Below, piece by piece: positions 1-7,864 of a DNA stretch of 64,000 bases (positions are counted from its first letter, which is position 1; every line of letters starts with the position of its first letter). The translations under genes and the position numbers were made by a program. The stretch covers positions 1,512,191-1,576,190 of the forward strand of contig NZ_UNRA01000001.1 in NCBI RefSeq assembly GCF_900537075.1, written 5' to 3'. The stretch is from Tropicibacter sp. Alg240-R139. GTDB lineage: Bacteria; Pseudomonadota; Alphaproteobacteria; Rhodobacterales; Rhodobacteraceae. Below the pieces are notes generated by a model that saw only the letters and a program-made list of their open reading frames with translations, was not told where the DNA came from and searched no databases.

Positions 1-430
1 GTTGGCGCATGCCACCGGACAGCTCAGCCGGGCGGCGGCCCATTGCGTGAGCAAGGCCAACCATTTTGATATAGTGATCGACCTTGGCAACCTTTTCAGC
101 CTTGGGCATTTTGGGAAAGACACTGTCGAGGGCCAAGCGCACATTGCCGTTCACGGTCAGCCAGGGCATCAGCGAATAGCTTTGAAAAATCACACCACGC
201 TCGGGGCCTGGGCCTGTGATCGGCTGTCCCTTGAAAGACACAGTGCCTTTGGTGGGGTTTTCAAGCCCCGCCATCAGGTTGATCAGAGTGGTCTTCCCAC
301 TGCCCGAGAAACCGAGGAGCACCAGGAATTCGCCCTCCTCTACGGTCAGATCGATGTTTTTCAGGACGTCAGTGCGGTTGGTGCCGTCACCAAAAGACTT
401 TGAGACGTTGTCGAAGGTGAGAATGCTCAT
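1..430 (-). CDS. nrtC: Nitrate ABC transporter ATP-binding protein, partial (3' end outside window)
   Basis: ATPase subunit expected to drive nitrate import through the permease encoded just upstream. Reading from the ATG at 430 leftwards, the protein starts MSILTFDNVSKSFGDG, has a Walker A motif GFSGSGKTT near residue 43, a Q-loop FQSYSLMPWLTV near 80, and reaches the ABC signature LSGGMRQ exactly at the window edge; Walker B and the rest lie outside. The family includes NrtC/NrtD, TauB and SsuB; nitrate is inferred from nrtA, nrtB and nasST next to it. It follows nrtB by 6 bp, so it is the third gene of one operon. The NrtC/NrtD distinction cannot be made from this fragment. Confidence 0.88.
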   Translation of the reverse strand, partial: MSILTFDNVSKSFGDGTNRTDVLKNIDLTVEEGEFLVLLGFSGSGKTTLINLMAGLENPTKGTVSFKGQPITGPGPERGVIFQSYSLMPWLTVNGNVRLALDSVFPKMPKAEKVAKVDHYIKMVGLAHAMGRRPAELSGGMRQ

Positions 431-436
431 GTCAGG

Positions 437-1522
437 TCACCGGTTTGCTGAAAAGGTGAAAAGCGACTGGATGGCAAACATCAGGCGATCGAGCAGAAAC
501 CCGATGATGCCGATGGTAAAGACGGCCACCATGATCTTGGCCAGTGACTGTGACGAGCCATTTTGGAACTCGTCCCAGACAAATTTGCCAAGGCCCGGAT
601 TTTGTGCCAGCATTTCAGCGGCAATCAGCACCATCCAACCCACACCCAGTGATAGGCGCAGTCCGGTAAAGATCAGCGGCAACGCCGAGGGCAACACCAG
701 CTTGGTGATCTTGGTCCAGGTGTTCATTTTCAGAACTTTCGACACTGAAATCAGGTCCTTGTCGATCGACGAGACCCCAAGCGAGGTGTTGATCAGGGTT
801 GGCCAAAGCGAACACAACGTCACAGTGATGGCCGAGTTCATAAAGCTCTTTGAGAACAGGCCGTCATTGGTGACATAGACAGCGGAAACCACCATCGTCA
901 CAATGGGTAACCAGGCCAACGGGCTTACAGGTTTGAAAATCTGGATCAGCGGGTTCATTGCCGCATTTGCTGTTGGCGACAGACCTCCCAAGATTCCCAA
1001 CGGTATGGCGAAAGCTGAACCGATCACAAACCCAAAGAACACCGTTTTGATCGACGTCCATATCTGGTCGTAATAGGTCGGCTTACCGGTATATGCGCGC
1101 TCTTTTACCTTGTCCTCTTTCCCTGAGGCGATCAGCTTGGCGTTGCGCACGTCCTGGCGCTCGTAAAATGCGGCTTCTTTCTCGCGTTCACGCAGGTGGT
1201 CTGCGTGCAGGTTTTCGACCTGTTCCCAAACCTGTACCGGGCCAGGGATGGCGCCCAGTGACGTCTGCACCGTCGGCGCGGCCGAAGCCCAGACAAACAG
1301 AAATGCGCCAATGGCCAGCATTGGTACGCCAAGCAGGCGCCAGATTTCTTTGACCTGCGCTTGGGGATTGTCGCCTGCAATAGCTTTCAGGACGGGCGTC
1401 AACCAGGACAGGCCCAAAACCTGAAACCAGGCATCGGCCTTGTTGATACGTGTGAAAAGCCTTTCCCTGCGGGCCTCTTTGGCCTCGGCCTGGCTCAATA
1501 CTTCGGGATCAATGGCGGTCAT
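437..1522 (-). CDS. nrtB: Nitrate ABC transporter permease
   Basis: Inner-membrane permease of the nitrate/nitrite ABC importer, 361 residues from the chosen ATG at 1522 (MTAIDPEVL). A longer reading frame reaches 1606, but its extra 28 residues (MMAGRRSLTHR...) look like translated leader. The N-terminal third is longer than in TauC/SsuC-type permeases and contains a charged helix (residues about 105-145) between a first membrane segment near 70-85 and the five to six segments of the binding-protein-dependent permease domain (about 165-355). An EAA-type loop, AAEMLAQNPGLGKFVW, lies near residue 310. It lies between nrtA and nrtC on one strand and should be controlled by the leader RNA ahead of nrtA. 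Confidence 0.9.
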   Translation of the reverse strand: MTAIDPEVLSQAEAKEARRERLFTRINKADAWFQVLGLSWLTPVLKAIAGDNPQAQVKEIWRLLGVPMLAIGAFLFVWASAAPTVQTSLGAIPGPVQVWEQVENLHADHLREREKEAAFYERQDVRNAKLIASGKEDKVKERAYTGKPTYYDQIWTSIKTVFFGFVIGSAFAIPLGILGGLSPTANAAMNPLIQIFKPVSPLAWLPIVTMVVSAVYVTNDGLFSKSFMNSAITVTLCSLWPTLINTSLGVSSIDKDLISVSKVLKMNTWTKITKLVLPSALPLIFTGLRLSLGVGWMVLIAAEMLAQNPGLGKFVWDEFQNGSSQSLAKIMVAVFTIGIIGFLLDRLMFAIQSLFTFSANR

Positions 1523-1607
1523 GTGTGGTCCATTCAAATCTGTGAGACAGAACAATGTGGGATGGTGGGCGGGGCGATGCGTCAGCGAGCGCCGACCCGC
1601 CATCACA

Positions 1608-2978
1608 TCAACCCTGTACTTCGTTTCCGACGACGGCTTGATCGCCCTTCAAACCGATGGGCAAGCTATCGAGATATGCGTTGGGGGTTCGACCGTCATA
1701 ACGAATGCCGTCGATGATATCCTCGGCCGGGGTGGGCGTTTTGTAGCCATCCGAGGCAAAGTCAAACATGTCATCCGACGCATACCCGTCGTCGATCAGG
1801 CTCTTGGCGGCCGACAGGTAGATTTCCGGTTTGTAGACAGACTTGGCCACTTCGTCATACCAGGTATCGGACTTGGCCTCGGTGATTTGGCCCCAGCGGC
1901 GCATTTGGGTCAGATACCAGATTGCGTCCGAATAGTAGGGATAGGTCGCGTTGTAGCGGAAAAACACATTAAAATCTGGAACCGAGCGCTTGTCACCCTT
2001 TTCATATTCAAAGGTGCCGGTCATCGAGTTCGCGATGACGTCATAATCGGCTCCCACGTATTCAGATCGGCTAAGAATTTCCACCGCTTCCGGGCGATTG
2101 GCGTTGTCATTTTCATCCAGCCAGATCGCGGCGCGGATCAGTGCCTTAGTGATGGCAATGGTGGTGTTGGGGTTTTCCTGCTGGAACTCGGCCGACAGGC
2201 CAAAGACCTTTTCGGGGTTGTTCTTCCAGAGTTCATAGTCCGTGATCACGGGCACACCGATGCCCTTGAACACCGCTTGCTGGTTCCATGGTTCGCCTAC
2301 GCAATAGCCATGGATTGTTCCCGCTTCCATCGTTGCAGGCATCTGCGGCGGTGGGGTCACAGACAACAGAACGTCCGCCCCAATGTGACCCGTTATGTCC
2401 TCTTCACTATAAAAACCTGGTTCCAGCCCACCTGCGGCAAGCCAATAGCGCAGCTCGTAGTTGTGCGTCGAAACCGGGAATACCATTCCCATGTTGAACG
2501 GTTTGCCCTGGTCTTTGTAATCTTCGACAACCGGTTTCAAGGAGGTGGCAGAAATCGGGTGGATCGGCCTACCTTCCGCATCATGTGGGATGTGCGGCTT
2601 CATCTGCTCCCAGATCTCGTTCGAGACAGTGATACCATTGCCGTTCAGGTCCATCGAAAACGGAGTAATGATATGCGCCTCGGTGCCGAACCCGATGGTG
2701 GCGGCGAGCGGCTGACCGGCCAGCATGTGGGCCCCATCCAACTGCCCGTCAATCACACCATCCAGCAGGACTTTCCAGTTCGCTTGCGCTTCCAGCGTGA
2801 CAAACAATCCCTCGTCTTCGAAATAGCCCTTTTCATAGGCCACGGCGAGCGGTGCCATGTCGGTCAACTTAATGAAGCCAAATTTCAACTCGTCCTTTTC
2901 CACGTCCAGCAAATCCGCCCAGGCCGGGTTGCTGAGCGCGGTGCTTGCCGTAAGTGCAAAGAGTGCCAGTTTCCTCAT
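1608..2978 (-). CDS. nrtA: Nitrate ABC transporter substrate-binding protein
   Basis: Periplasmic nitrate-binding protein of the NrtA/CmpA family, 456 residues, a usual length for NrtA. A Sec signal peptide is visible ([21 protein letters not shown], cleavage near residue 22), which separates it from its cytoplasmic paralogue NasS upstream. Typical blocks follow: [19 protein letters not shown] near 33-52, [14 protein letters not shown] near 84 and [10 protein letters not shown] near 228. The start at 2978 has AAGGA eight bases upstream. It is the first transporter gene after a 270-bp leader holding a terminator and two hairpins of the ANTAR type. Bicarbonate-binding CmpA is the closest alternative, but nasT and nasS beside it favour nitrate. 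Confidence 0.92.
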   Translation of the reverse strand: MRKLALFALTASTALSNPAWADLLDVEKDELKFGFIKLTDMAPLAVAYEKGYFEDEGLFVTLEAQANWKVLLDGVIDGQLDGAHMLAGQPLAATIGFGTEAHIITPFSMDLNGNGITVSNEIWEQMKPHIPHDAEGRPIHPISATSLKPVVEDYKDQGKPFNMGMVFPVSTHNYELRYWLAAGGLEPGFYSEEDITGHIGADVLLSVTPPPQMPATMEAGTIHGYCVGEPWNQQAVFKGIGVPVITDYELWKNNPEKVFGLSAEFQQENPNTTIAITKALIRAAIWLDENDNANRPEAVEILSRSEYVGADYDVIANSMTGTFEYEKGDKRSVPDFNVFFRYNATYPYYSDAIWYLTQMRRWGQITEAKSDTWYDEVAKSVYKPEIYLSAAKSLIDDGYASDDMFDFASDGYKTPTPAEDIIDGIRYDGRTPNAYLDSLPIGLKGDQAVVGNEVQG

Positions 2979-3022
2979 GTGAACAGTCCTTAATCTTGCG
3001 TCGGGCGCCTGGCCCGTTGGCG

Positions 3023-3092
3023 AAAAAAAACGCCGCCCAGTTCCAAGGACACCCTCGGGAGGAGAGGGAGTGCCAGTGAACTGAGCGGCGTT
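3023..3092 (-). terminator. Regulated intrinsic terminator in the nrtA leader
   Basis: Read on the minus strand, AACGCCGCTCAGTTC (3092-3078) can pair with GAACTGGGCGGCGTT (3043-3029) in a 15-bp stem with one G-U pair, followed by a run of eight U. The terminator lies 45 bp before the nrtA start, so by default it would stop transcripts before the transporter genes. Its 5' arm overlaps the second hexaloop hairpin listed separately, so the two folds exclude each other. Confidence 0.88.
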
Positions 3093-3119
3093 GCTCTTTT
3101 AGATCCCCATCCGTGGGGA
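3083..3119 (-). promoter_or_regulatory. Tandem hexaloop hairpins, candidate NasT (ANTAR) binding RNA
   Basis: Two short hairpins stand side by side on the minus strand. P1 is UCCCC-ACGGAU-GGGGA (3119-3104) and P2 is GAGC-AACGCC-GCUC (3096-3083), joined by the 7-nt linker UCUAAAA. Both six-base loops have A at position 1 and G at position 4, the known signature of ANTAR-protein target RNAs. P2 uses the bases of the terminator's 5' arm, so NasT binding that stabilises P1-P2 would prevent termination. Seen directly: stems, loop bases and overlap. Known: NasS-NasT systems release NasT when nitrate is present. Inferred: this leader is the NasT target. Confidence 0.85.
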
Positions 3120-3248
3120 AGATGCTCAAAGCGTCTTTGCCTTGGCGTTGATTAGATACTAACCATTGCTGCTGCATCGCAGCATGGGTTTATGGCTACT
3201 TTTCTCAACTTTCCGGAATTTTTTCTGCGCCTGCATAATAATGAAGCA

Positions 3249-4412
3249 CTATCTCGAGGCTGGGTCGAAAATCGCGCCGTCAAAAAAGCGATCTCGCTGC
3301 AGAATCAGCTCACCCCGCGTAGAAGCAACCGCCGTCGGATGGCTCAGCGCCCCTTCCTGCTTGTCCGAAGCGCCCGGAAGGTCGACGCCAATTTCCCCCA
3401 GATTATTGCGATAAAGATCGCTGCGGAAAACACCTCGCGCAATTTCGACAGCCAGCGAAAGATCAAGCCCATACCGGCGCGCCAGGTTGGTGCCGATCCA
3501 TTGGGCCTGTGACCGCCAAGGAAAATTCGCGGCGCCAACATTGAAGTGTAAGAAACCTTGCACTTCAGTTCCCAGGGATCTTGCTTGTGCCAGAAGATGC
3601 CCCTTCATGGCGCGCTCGATTACATCGGCTGGCAGTCCCAGATACTCTTGCCGGGCCAGTATGTCGGTCGCAATGACACGATTGTCTGGATCATGCAGCC
3701 ATCGCCCGGCATGAAACACGGCCCGCATAAGTGCGGCGACCTGGTTCGGGTTGTCCGACGTCCAATCCCGGCGTGCAGCCAGGACTTTTTCGGGGCTGAA
3801 GGCCCAAATCGCCCGGCCAGCGAGGATCAACTCCCCTGCCTCGGTATCGACCGCTCTTGATCCCCACGGTTCGCCCACACAAAACGCATCGATCTCACCG
3901 GACGTTAGCGCCTGCCCCATCATAGGCGGCGGAACCGAACTGATCTCGATTTGCAAGCCCCGCTTGCCGAGCCAATACTCAACAAGCTCGCGATGCATGG
4001 AAAACGGAAAAGGAACTCCGAACCGCAAAGGACCCTGCGCCGCTTTCTCCAAAGCAGCTGAAACGCCACCGGCATCTCCCAGATCACTCTCCCAGCCTTG
4101 CGCGCGCATGCGCTCTACCAGGGTGTTGCTCGCAGCGATCACATTGCCATTTACCGACAGCACCATCAGTGCGTCGACCTGAGCTTTGATCCCACCCAAC
4201 CCCAGTGACATGGCGATCGGCATTGGCGACAGCATTTGTGCCGCCTCAAGATGTCCCATCACCAACATATCACGTAGGGCCGACCATGACGGTTGCTTCA
4301 AGAGCACAAGTGACACGCCTTCATTCGCGGCAAACCCAAGCTCATGCGCAATGATCAATGGCGCTGCATCGACCAGCGGGACAAAGCCGCAATGCATAAC
4401 AGCGCCGCTCAA
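3249..4412 (-). CDS. nasS: Cytoplasmic nitrate sensor NasS (NrtA-like)
   Basis: Protein of 387 residues related to NrtA/CmpA but starting straight at the binding domain (MSGAVMHCGFVPLVDAAPLI) with no signal peptide, as expected for the cytosolic sensor NasS. Shared blocks include AHELGFAANEGVSLVLLKQP near 23-42 and FCVGEPWGSRAV near 175. NasS is known to bind nitrate or nitrite and to hold NasT inactive when ligand is absent. Its ATG overlaps the nasT stop (ATGA at 4409-4412), so the two partners are probably translated together. The regulated leader and nrtA follow 270 bp downstream, meaning that read-through from nasTS may also feed the transporter genes. Confidence 0.9.
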   Translation of the reverse strand: MSGAVMHCGFVPLVDAAPLIIAHELGFAANEGVSLVLLKQPSWSALRDMLVMGHLEAAQMLSPMPIAMSLGLGGIKAQVDALMVLSVNGNVIAASNTLVERMRAQGWESDLGDAGGVSAALEKAAQGPLRFGVPFPFSMHRELVEYWLGKRGLQIEISSVPPPMMGQALTSGEIDAFCVGEPWGSRAVDTEAGELILAGRAIWAFSPEKVLAARRDWTSDNPNQVAALMRAVFHAGRWLHDPDNRVIATDILARQEYLGLPADVIERAMKGHLLAQARSLGTEVQGFLHFNVGAANFPWRSQAQWIGTNLARRYGLDLSLAVEIARGVFRSDLYRNNLGEIGVDLPGASDKQEGALSHPTAVASTRGELILQRDRFFDGAIFDPASR

Positions 4413-4993
4413 CGCAGCAACTCCGATGCAGTCACCAAAGCCTGCGCCACATCAATGAGCCGCTTGCCTTGGTCCATCGCGGATTTGCGCAGCAAGCGAT
4501 AAGCTTCGTCCTCCGACAAGCCTTTGGCCTGGATCAACAGCCCCTTCGCGCGATCAATTGTCTTACGTTCGGCAAGCGCCTTCTTTGCGGCGTCCAGTTC
4601 CGATTGCAGCTGCGCCATCATCCGAAACCGGGCAATCGCCGTTTCCAAAACGGGCCGGATGCGCTCGCCGGACAAGCCACCGACGACATATGCGCTTAGA
4701 CCCGCCTGAACAGCCGCGGTGGACAGTTCCGGGTCACTCTCATCCACAAACATCGCCACTGGCCTTTGCCGGGCGCCAGTCGCTTCACTCAAGGCCTCAA
4801 GGCTGTCACGACGTGGATTGGCCAAATCAATCAACACCAAATCTGGCTTGATTTTCGCTAACGTTTGCGTCAGCGATACTTCATCTTCAATCACCGTAAC
4901 ATCTGCCCACCCTCCAGCGTGCAGAGCTTCGGTGACTTCCTGTGCGCGGGTTCGATTTTTTTCGATAACACATATGGATAAGGGGTTCGGCAT
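4409..4993 (-). CDS. nasT: ANTAR-domain RNA-binding antiterminator NasT
   Basis: Response-regulator-like protein of 194 residues. Residues about 1-120 form a receiver fold (ICVIEKNRTRAQEV at the start, VLIDLANP near 54), and about 130-190 match ANTAR, with the family pattern AERKTIDRAKGLLIQAKGLS and DVAQALV. ANTAR domains bind paired hexaloop RNA hairpins and stop terminator formation. Partner and target are both adjacent: nasS overlaps its 3' end and the hairpins lie before nrtA. Activation is expected by release from NasS rather than by phosphorylation, although an aspartate is present near position 56. First gene of the operon, with about 400 bp of mostly unassigned DNA upstream. Confidence 0.92.
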   Translation of the reverse strand: MPNPLSICVIEKNRTRAQEVTEALHAGGWADVTVIEDEVSLTQTLAKIKPDLVLIDLANPRRDSLEALSEATGARQRPVAMFVDESDPELSTAAVQAGLSAYVVGGLSGERIRPVLETAIARFRMMAQLQSELDAAKKALAERKTIDRAKGLLIQAKGLSEDEAYRLLRKSAMDQGKRLIDVAQALVTASELLR

Positions 4994-5389
4994 AGGTGTC
5001 GCATACCAACGCGCGTTTGAAAGGCCATCCTACGTTCTGTGGAAACCCGTTCGCTGCCCGCAATAGGTTCATTTTGTGTCGCTGTTTCGCCGAAATGCAC
5101 AGTCTGTAAGCGGTGTCGGTATGAGAGGCAGGAGGATTTCGAATGCCCTGACTTTGATGAGTACCATTCGCAACAGGGTCAATCAGCTGCTGGGCTGAAT
5201 TTTTCGCACTTTCATGTAACCCTGCTGCGCGCAAGAACTGACAGCCGCCACAACTGCTGCAAATACACCCTGTCAACCGATGACAGTGCGAGATCTAGCG
5301 GTCATTGTTGCCGCAGTGTTCAATGTCCGCTTTCGTGACTGACATATCCAAGGTTCAACCGTCCAGGAATTCGAGTACGCTGCGTAGTT
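4994..5389. other. Intergenic region upstream of nasT, no gene recognised
   Basis: About 400 bp between the nasT start and the relic regulator. It should hold the nasTS promoter, but I could not pick a convincing -35/-10 pair or sigma-54 site by eye. Reading frames across it are short and resemble no family I recognise. Confidence 0.5.
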
Positions 5390-5755
5390 GGGTCTGCACC
5401 CGGACCGTAGTCGCTGAATTTGGCGTCGTTCTTGGACACATCTGCGGACACCTTTTAGCCGCGCCACGGTAGGGATAACGGCCTGGCGTTTGCTGCTATC
5501 CCCCACTGCTTTGCACGCTGCACCAATTCAAGCGTCAATCGCGCGCTCTGAAACGATCAGGCCTGTCCACACGACATCAATCATTTCGTCCCGTGTGACC
5601 CTATGATCAGCGTTCTTGACCAGCAGAAAAAGCAAATCGAATACCTGAGGTGCGACAGCGACCGGGGTATCAGCGCGTGTCAGGTGGCGATGCGTCGCGA
5701 TAAGAACGTCAGCAAAAGAGCATTTCAGACACCAACGCCTTAACAGTGCGCGCAC
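5390..5755 (-). pseudogene. Relic of a winged-helix (OmpR/CadC-type) regulator
   Basis: Residues from 5755 leftwards read as the DNA-binding domain of a CadC- or cyclase-associated regulator: VAVAPQVFDLLFLLVKNA, then TRDEMIDVVWTGLIVSERAI. The frame stops at TGA (5528-5530) in AIDA*IGAACKAVGD. Family members usually have Arg at that place, so a single CGA to TGA change explains it. The same frame then continues with SSKRQAVIPTVAR, matching the end of the domain, after which similarity drifts to another frame near 5455, suggesting a second lesion. No effector domain (TPR or cyclase) remains downstream. Known: family consensus. Inferred: inactivating mutations. The 3' limit is approximate. Confidence 0.65.
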
Positions 5756-5814
5756 GAACGTACAAAACGCTACCGCGTCTTCTGGTCTGCGACTAACGCA
5801 GGTCTTTATAGCAA

Positions 5815-6468
5815 CTACATCGCTTCGAGCGTGTGGGTTAGACCATTATTGATATGATCTTCGAGAAATTTCGTTGCTGTATCTGGGTCACGAGCAAGAG
5901 CAGCATCGAGCATACCTTGATGCTCGGCCGCAGCTGCTTCGCCGCGGAACGTAAACACCAACATCTGATATCGCAGATATTTGTCGTATATCTTGGAATG
6001 AAGCGACAACAGGTTTTGCGAATTGCACGCTCGGATGAGCGACAGGTGAAATTCCCAATCATAGCGCTTCCACGTTTCTTTTTCAGTCTCGTCGCCGGCC
6101 TGCATCAGAACTTCCATGCGGTGCAGCTTGTGATGGGCCGCGACGACATTGCCTTCCCATTCGGTGTCACCATTTGCGATGGACAGCCGCAGAGCATGGC
6201 GTTCTAGCAGAACCCGAAGGCTTGCGATTTCTCGCAGATCATCTTTGGACACGGGCGTCACGAAAAAGCCGCGCTGTTCTTGGGCGGCGACAAAACCGTC
6301 GCTGGCCAACCGGTTGAGGGTTTCGCGCAATGTCGACACGCTTGCAGAATAACGCTTTTTCAGGTCGTCCAGCTTCAGCTTCGAGCCGGGGGCAAGTGTC
6401 CCAAATATGATGTCGCGCTTGATGCGCTCGAACGTTGAAGAGCCAACTGTAGGTGGCTGTTTTGCCAT
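5815..6468 (-). CDS. GntR family (FCD) transcriptional regulator
   Basis: Regulator of 217 residues from the ATG at 6468, chosen because AGGTG lies seven bases upstream; a TTG at 6489 would add seven residues. The N-terminal winged helix (about 5-72) contains TFERIKRDIIFGTLAPGSKL and STLRETLNRLASDGFV, which is standard GntR. The C-terminal part (about 85-215) is an all-helical FCD ligand domain with LRVLLERHALRL, WEFHLSLI and DHINNGL. FCD regulators usually repress catabolic operons until a carboxylate or sugar acid binds. It is divergent from the oxidoreductase-TRAP-dehydratase operon that begins at 6667 and is the likely regulator of that operon. Spacing between the two starts is about 200 bp of AT-rich DNA. 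Confidence 0.88.
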   Translation of the reverse strand: MAKQPPTVGSSTFERIKRDIIFGTLAPGSKLKLDDLKKRYSASVSTLRETLNRLASDGFVAAQEQRGFFVTPVSKDDLREIASLRVLLERHALRLSIANGDTEWEGNVVAAHHKLHRMEVLMQAGDETEKETWKRYDWEFHLSLIRACNSQNLLSLHSKIYDKYLRYQMLVFTFRGEAAAAEHQGMLDAALARDPDTATKFLEDHINNGLTHTLEAM

Positions 6469-6666
6469 ATCGTACACCTGAATAAACAAGGAACCTCATT
6501 TGAAATAGCACCTCTGCAAAGATCGTACAATTCCACATTTCCTATGCTTAAGTAAAAAATATATGATATTATTGATTTGATCGATCCTCGCGAGTAGTCT
6601 CTCTGAAACGCGCGATTGATTCCCTGTTTGACAGAAAATCGATCCGATTTAGGGAGGCGACGATTG
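6469..6666. promoter_or_regulatory. Divergent promoter region between GntR gene and catabolic operon
   Basis: AT-rich spacer, clearly richer in A and T than its flanks (for example around 6545-6585). The octamer ATCGTACA occurs twice in direct orientation, at 6469-6476 and 6522-6529, and could be half-sites for the adjacent GntR protein. AGGGAGG at 6651-6657 is the ribosome site of the oxidoreductase gene. Exact promoter elements could not be fixed. Confidence 0.45.
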
Positions 6667-7821
6667 GTGTCATCCGGGCACAGAGACACAGCACCCCTTG
6701 CGGGACGAGGCTTGCGGTTTGCCATCGCAGGCATCGGCCTTGTGGGGCAGCGCCATGCAGAAGCCATCGTGCAGGTGCCTGACGTGTGTCTTTGCGCTAT
6801 AGTCGACCCAAGCGATGCCGGAAAGGCCGCGGCGCAGCGGCTTGATGTGCCTTGGTATGATGATTTACCAAGCATGATTCACTCCGAACAACCGGACGGG
6901 ATCATCCTGTCCACGCCAACAAAGCTGCATGTGGAACAGGGTGACGCCTGCCTGGCCGCCGGAATCCCGGTCTTGGTAGAAAAGCCGCTTGCGGACGACC
7001 TGAAGGCAGCAACCATATTTGTTGAACAGGCTGAAAAGGCGGATGTGGCACTATTGGTGGGCCATCATCGCCGCCACAATCCGCTTATCCGCAAAGCATA
7101 TGAGTATATCCAAAACGGGAAAATCGGGGCCGTGCGCGCGGTGCAGGCGACATGCTGGTTCTACAAACCCGATGTGTACTTTGATGTGGCCCCCTGGCGA
7201 AAGCAGAAAGGGGCGGGACCGATCTCTGTCAATCTTGTGCACGACATAGACTTGATGCGGCATCTGTGCGGCGAAATCACAAGTGTCCAAGCCCAGGCTG
7301 CGCCGTCCCTGCGCGGGTATGAAAACGAAGATGTGGCGGCGGCTTTGCTGACCTTTGAAAATGGAGCGATCGGAACGATCAGCGTGTCAGACAGCATCGT
7401 TGCTCCGTGGAGCTGGGAGATGACAGCGCATGAGTATCCCATATACCCGACAACATCCCAAAGCGCTTATCAGATTGGCGGCAGCCACGGTGCCCTGTCC
7501 ATCCCGGATCTGACACTGTGGACGCATGAAGAAAAACGGGATTGGTGGACACCCATTTCTGCCACATCCGTACTACGGGATACGTCTGACCCTTTGATCA
7601 ATCAGATGGCTCATTTCGCCGCCGTTGTTCGTGGTGACGAGGCCCCATTGGTTTCGGGTCGCGAAGGGCTGCGCAGTTTGGCCGTGGTGGACGCAATCCA
7701 GAAATCCGCGAAATCCGGCGAACTGGTCCGCCTGGGGGATGGCCACACAGAAAATGACCCGACAAACGCCGTTGGTCGGGCGACGAACATGAAAGAAACA
7801 AAAGCGAAAATCGCAAATTAA
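6667..7821 (+). CDS. Gfo/Idh/MocA family NAD(P)-dependent oxidoreductase
   Basis: Dehydrogenase of about 384 residues. The open frame begins at 6616, but the strong AGGGAGG at 6651-6657 points to GTG at 6667 (or TTG at 6664). A Rossmann fold opens with FAIAGIGLVGQRHAEAI, and the family motif VEKPLADD follows near residue 107. The C-terminal substrate domain includes GAGPISVNLVHDIDLMRHL near 200. These enzymes oxidise or reduce cyclic polyols and sugars. Because the last gene of the operon is a 3-dehydroshikimate dehydratase, oxidation of quinate, shikimate or a related cyclitol is a reasonable guess, but the substrate cannot be read from sequence. The last 30 residues are a hydrophilic tail. 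Confidence 0.85.
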   Translation: MSSGHRDTAPLAGRGLRFAIAGIGLVGQRHAEAIVQVPDVCLCAIVDPSDAGKAAAQRLDVPWYDDLPSMIHSEQPDGIILSTPTKLHVEQGDACLAAGIPVLVEKPLADDLKAATIFVEQAEKADVALLVGHHRRHNPLIRKAYEYIQNGKIGAVRAVQATCWFYKPDVYFDVAPWRKQKGAGPISVNLVHDIDLMRHLCGEITSVQAQAAPSLRGYENEDVAAALLTFENGAIGTISVSDSIVAPWSWEMTAHEYPIYPTTSQSAYQIGGSHGALSIPDLTLWTHEEKRDWWTPISATSVLRDTSDPLINQMAHFAAVVRGDEAPLVSGREGLRSLAVVDAIQKSAKSGELVRLGDGHTENDPTNAVGRATNMKETKAKIAN

Positions 7822-7864
7822 GCACACGGCATGTGTCAAACTATCGTCTTGGGAGGACAAGAAA

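Noticed and set aside
1440-2993. 517-codon plus-strand frame
   Set aside because: It is antisense to nrtA, has no family resemblance and reflects the GC-rich third positions of the real gene.
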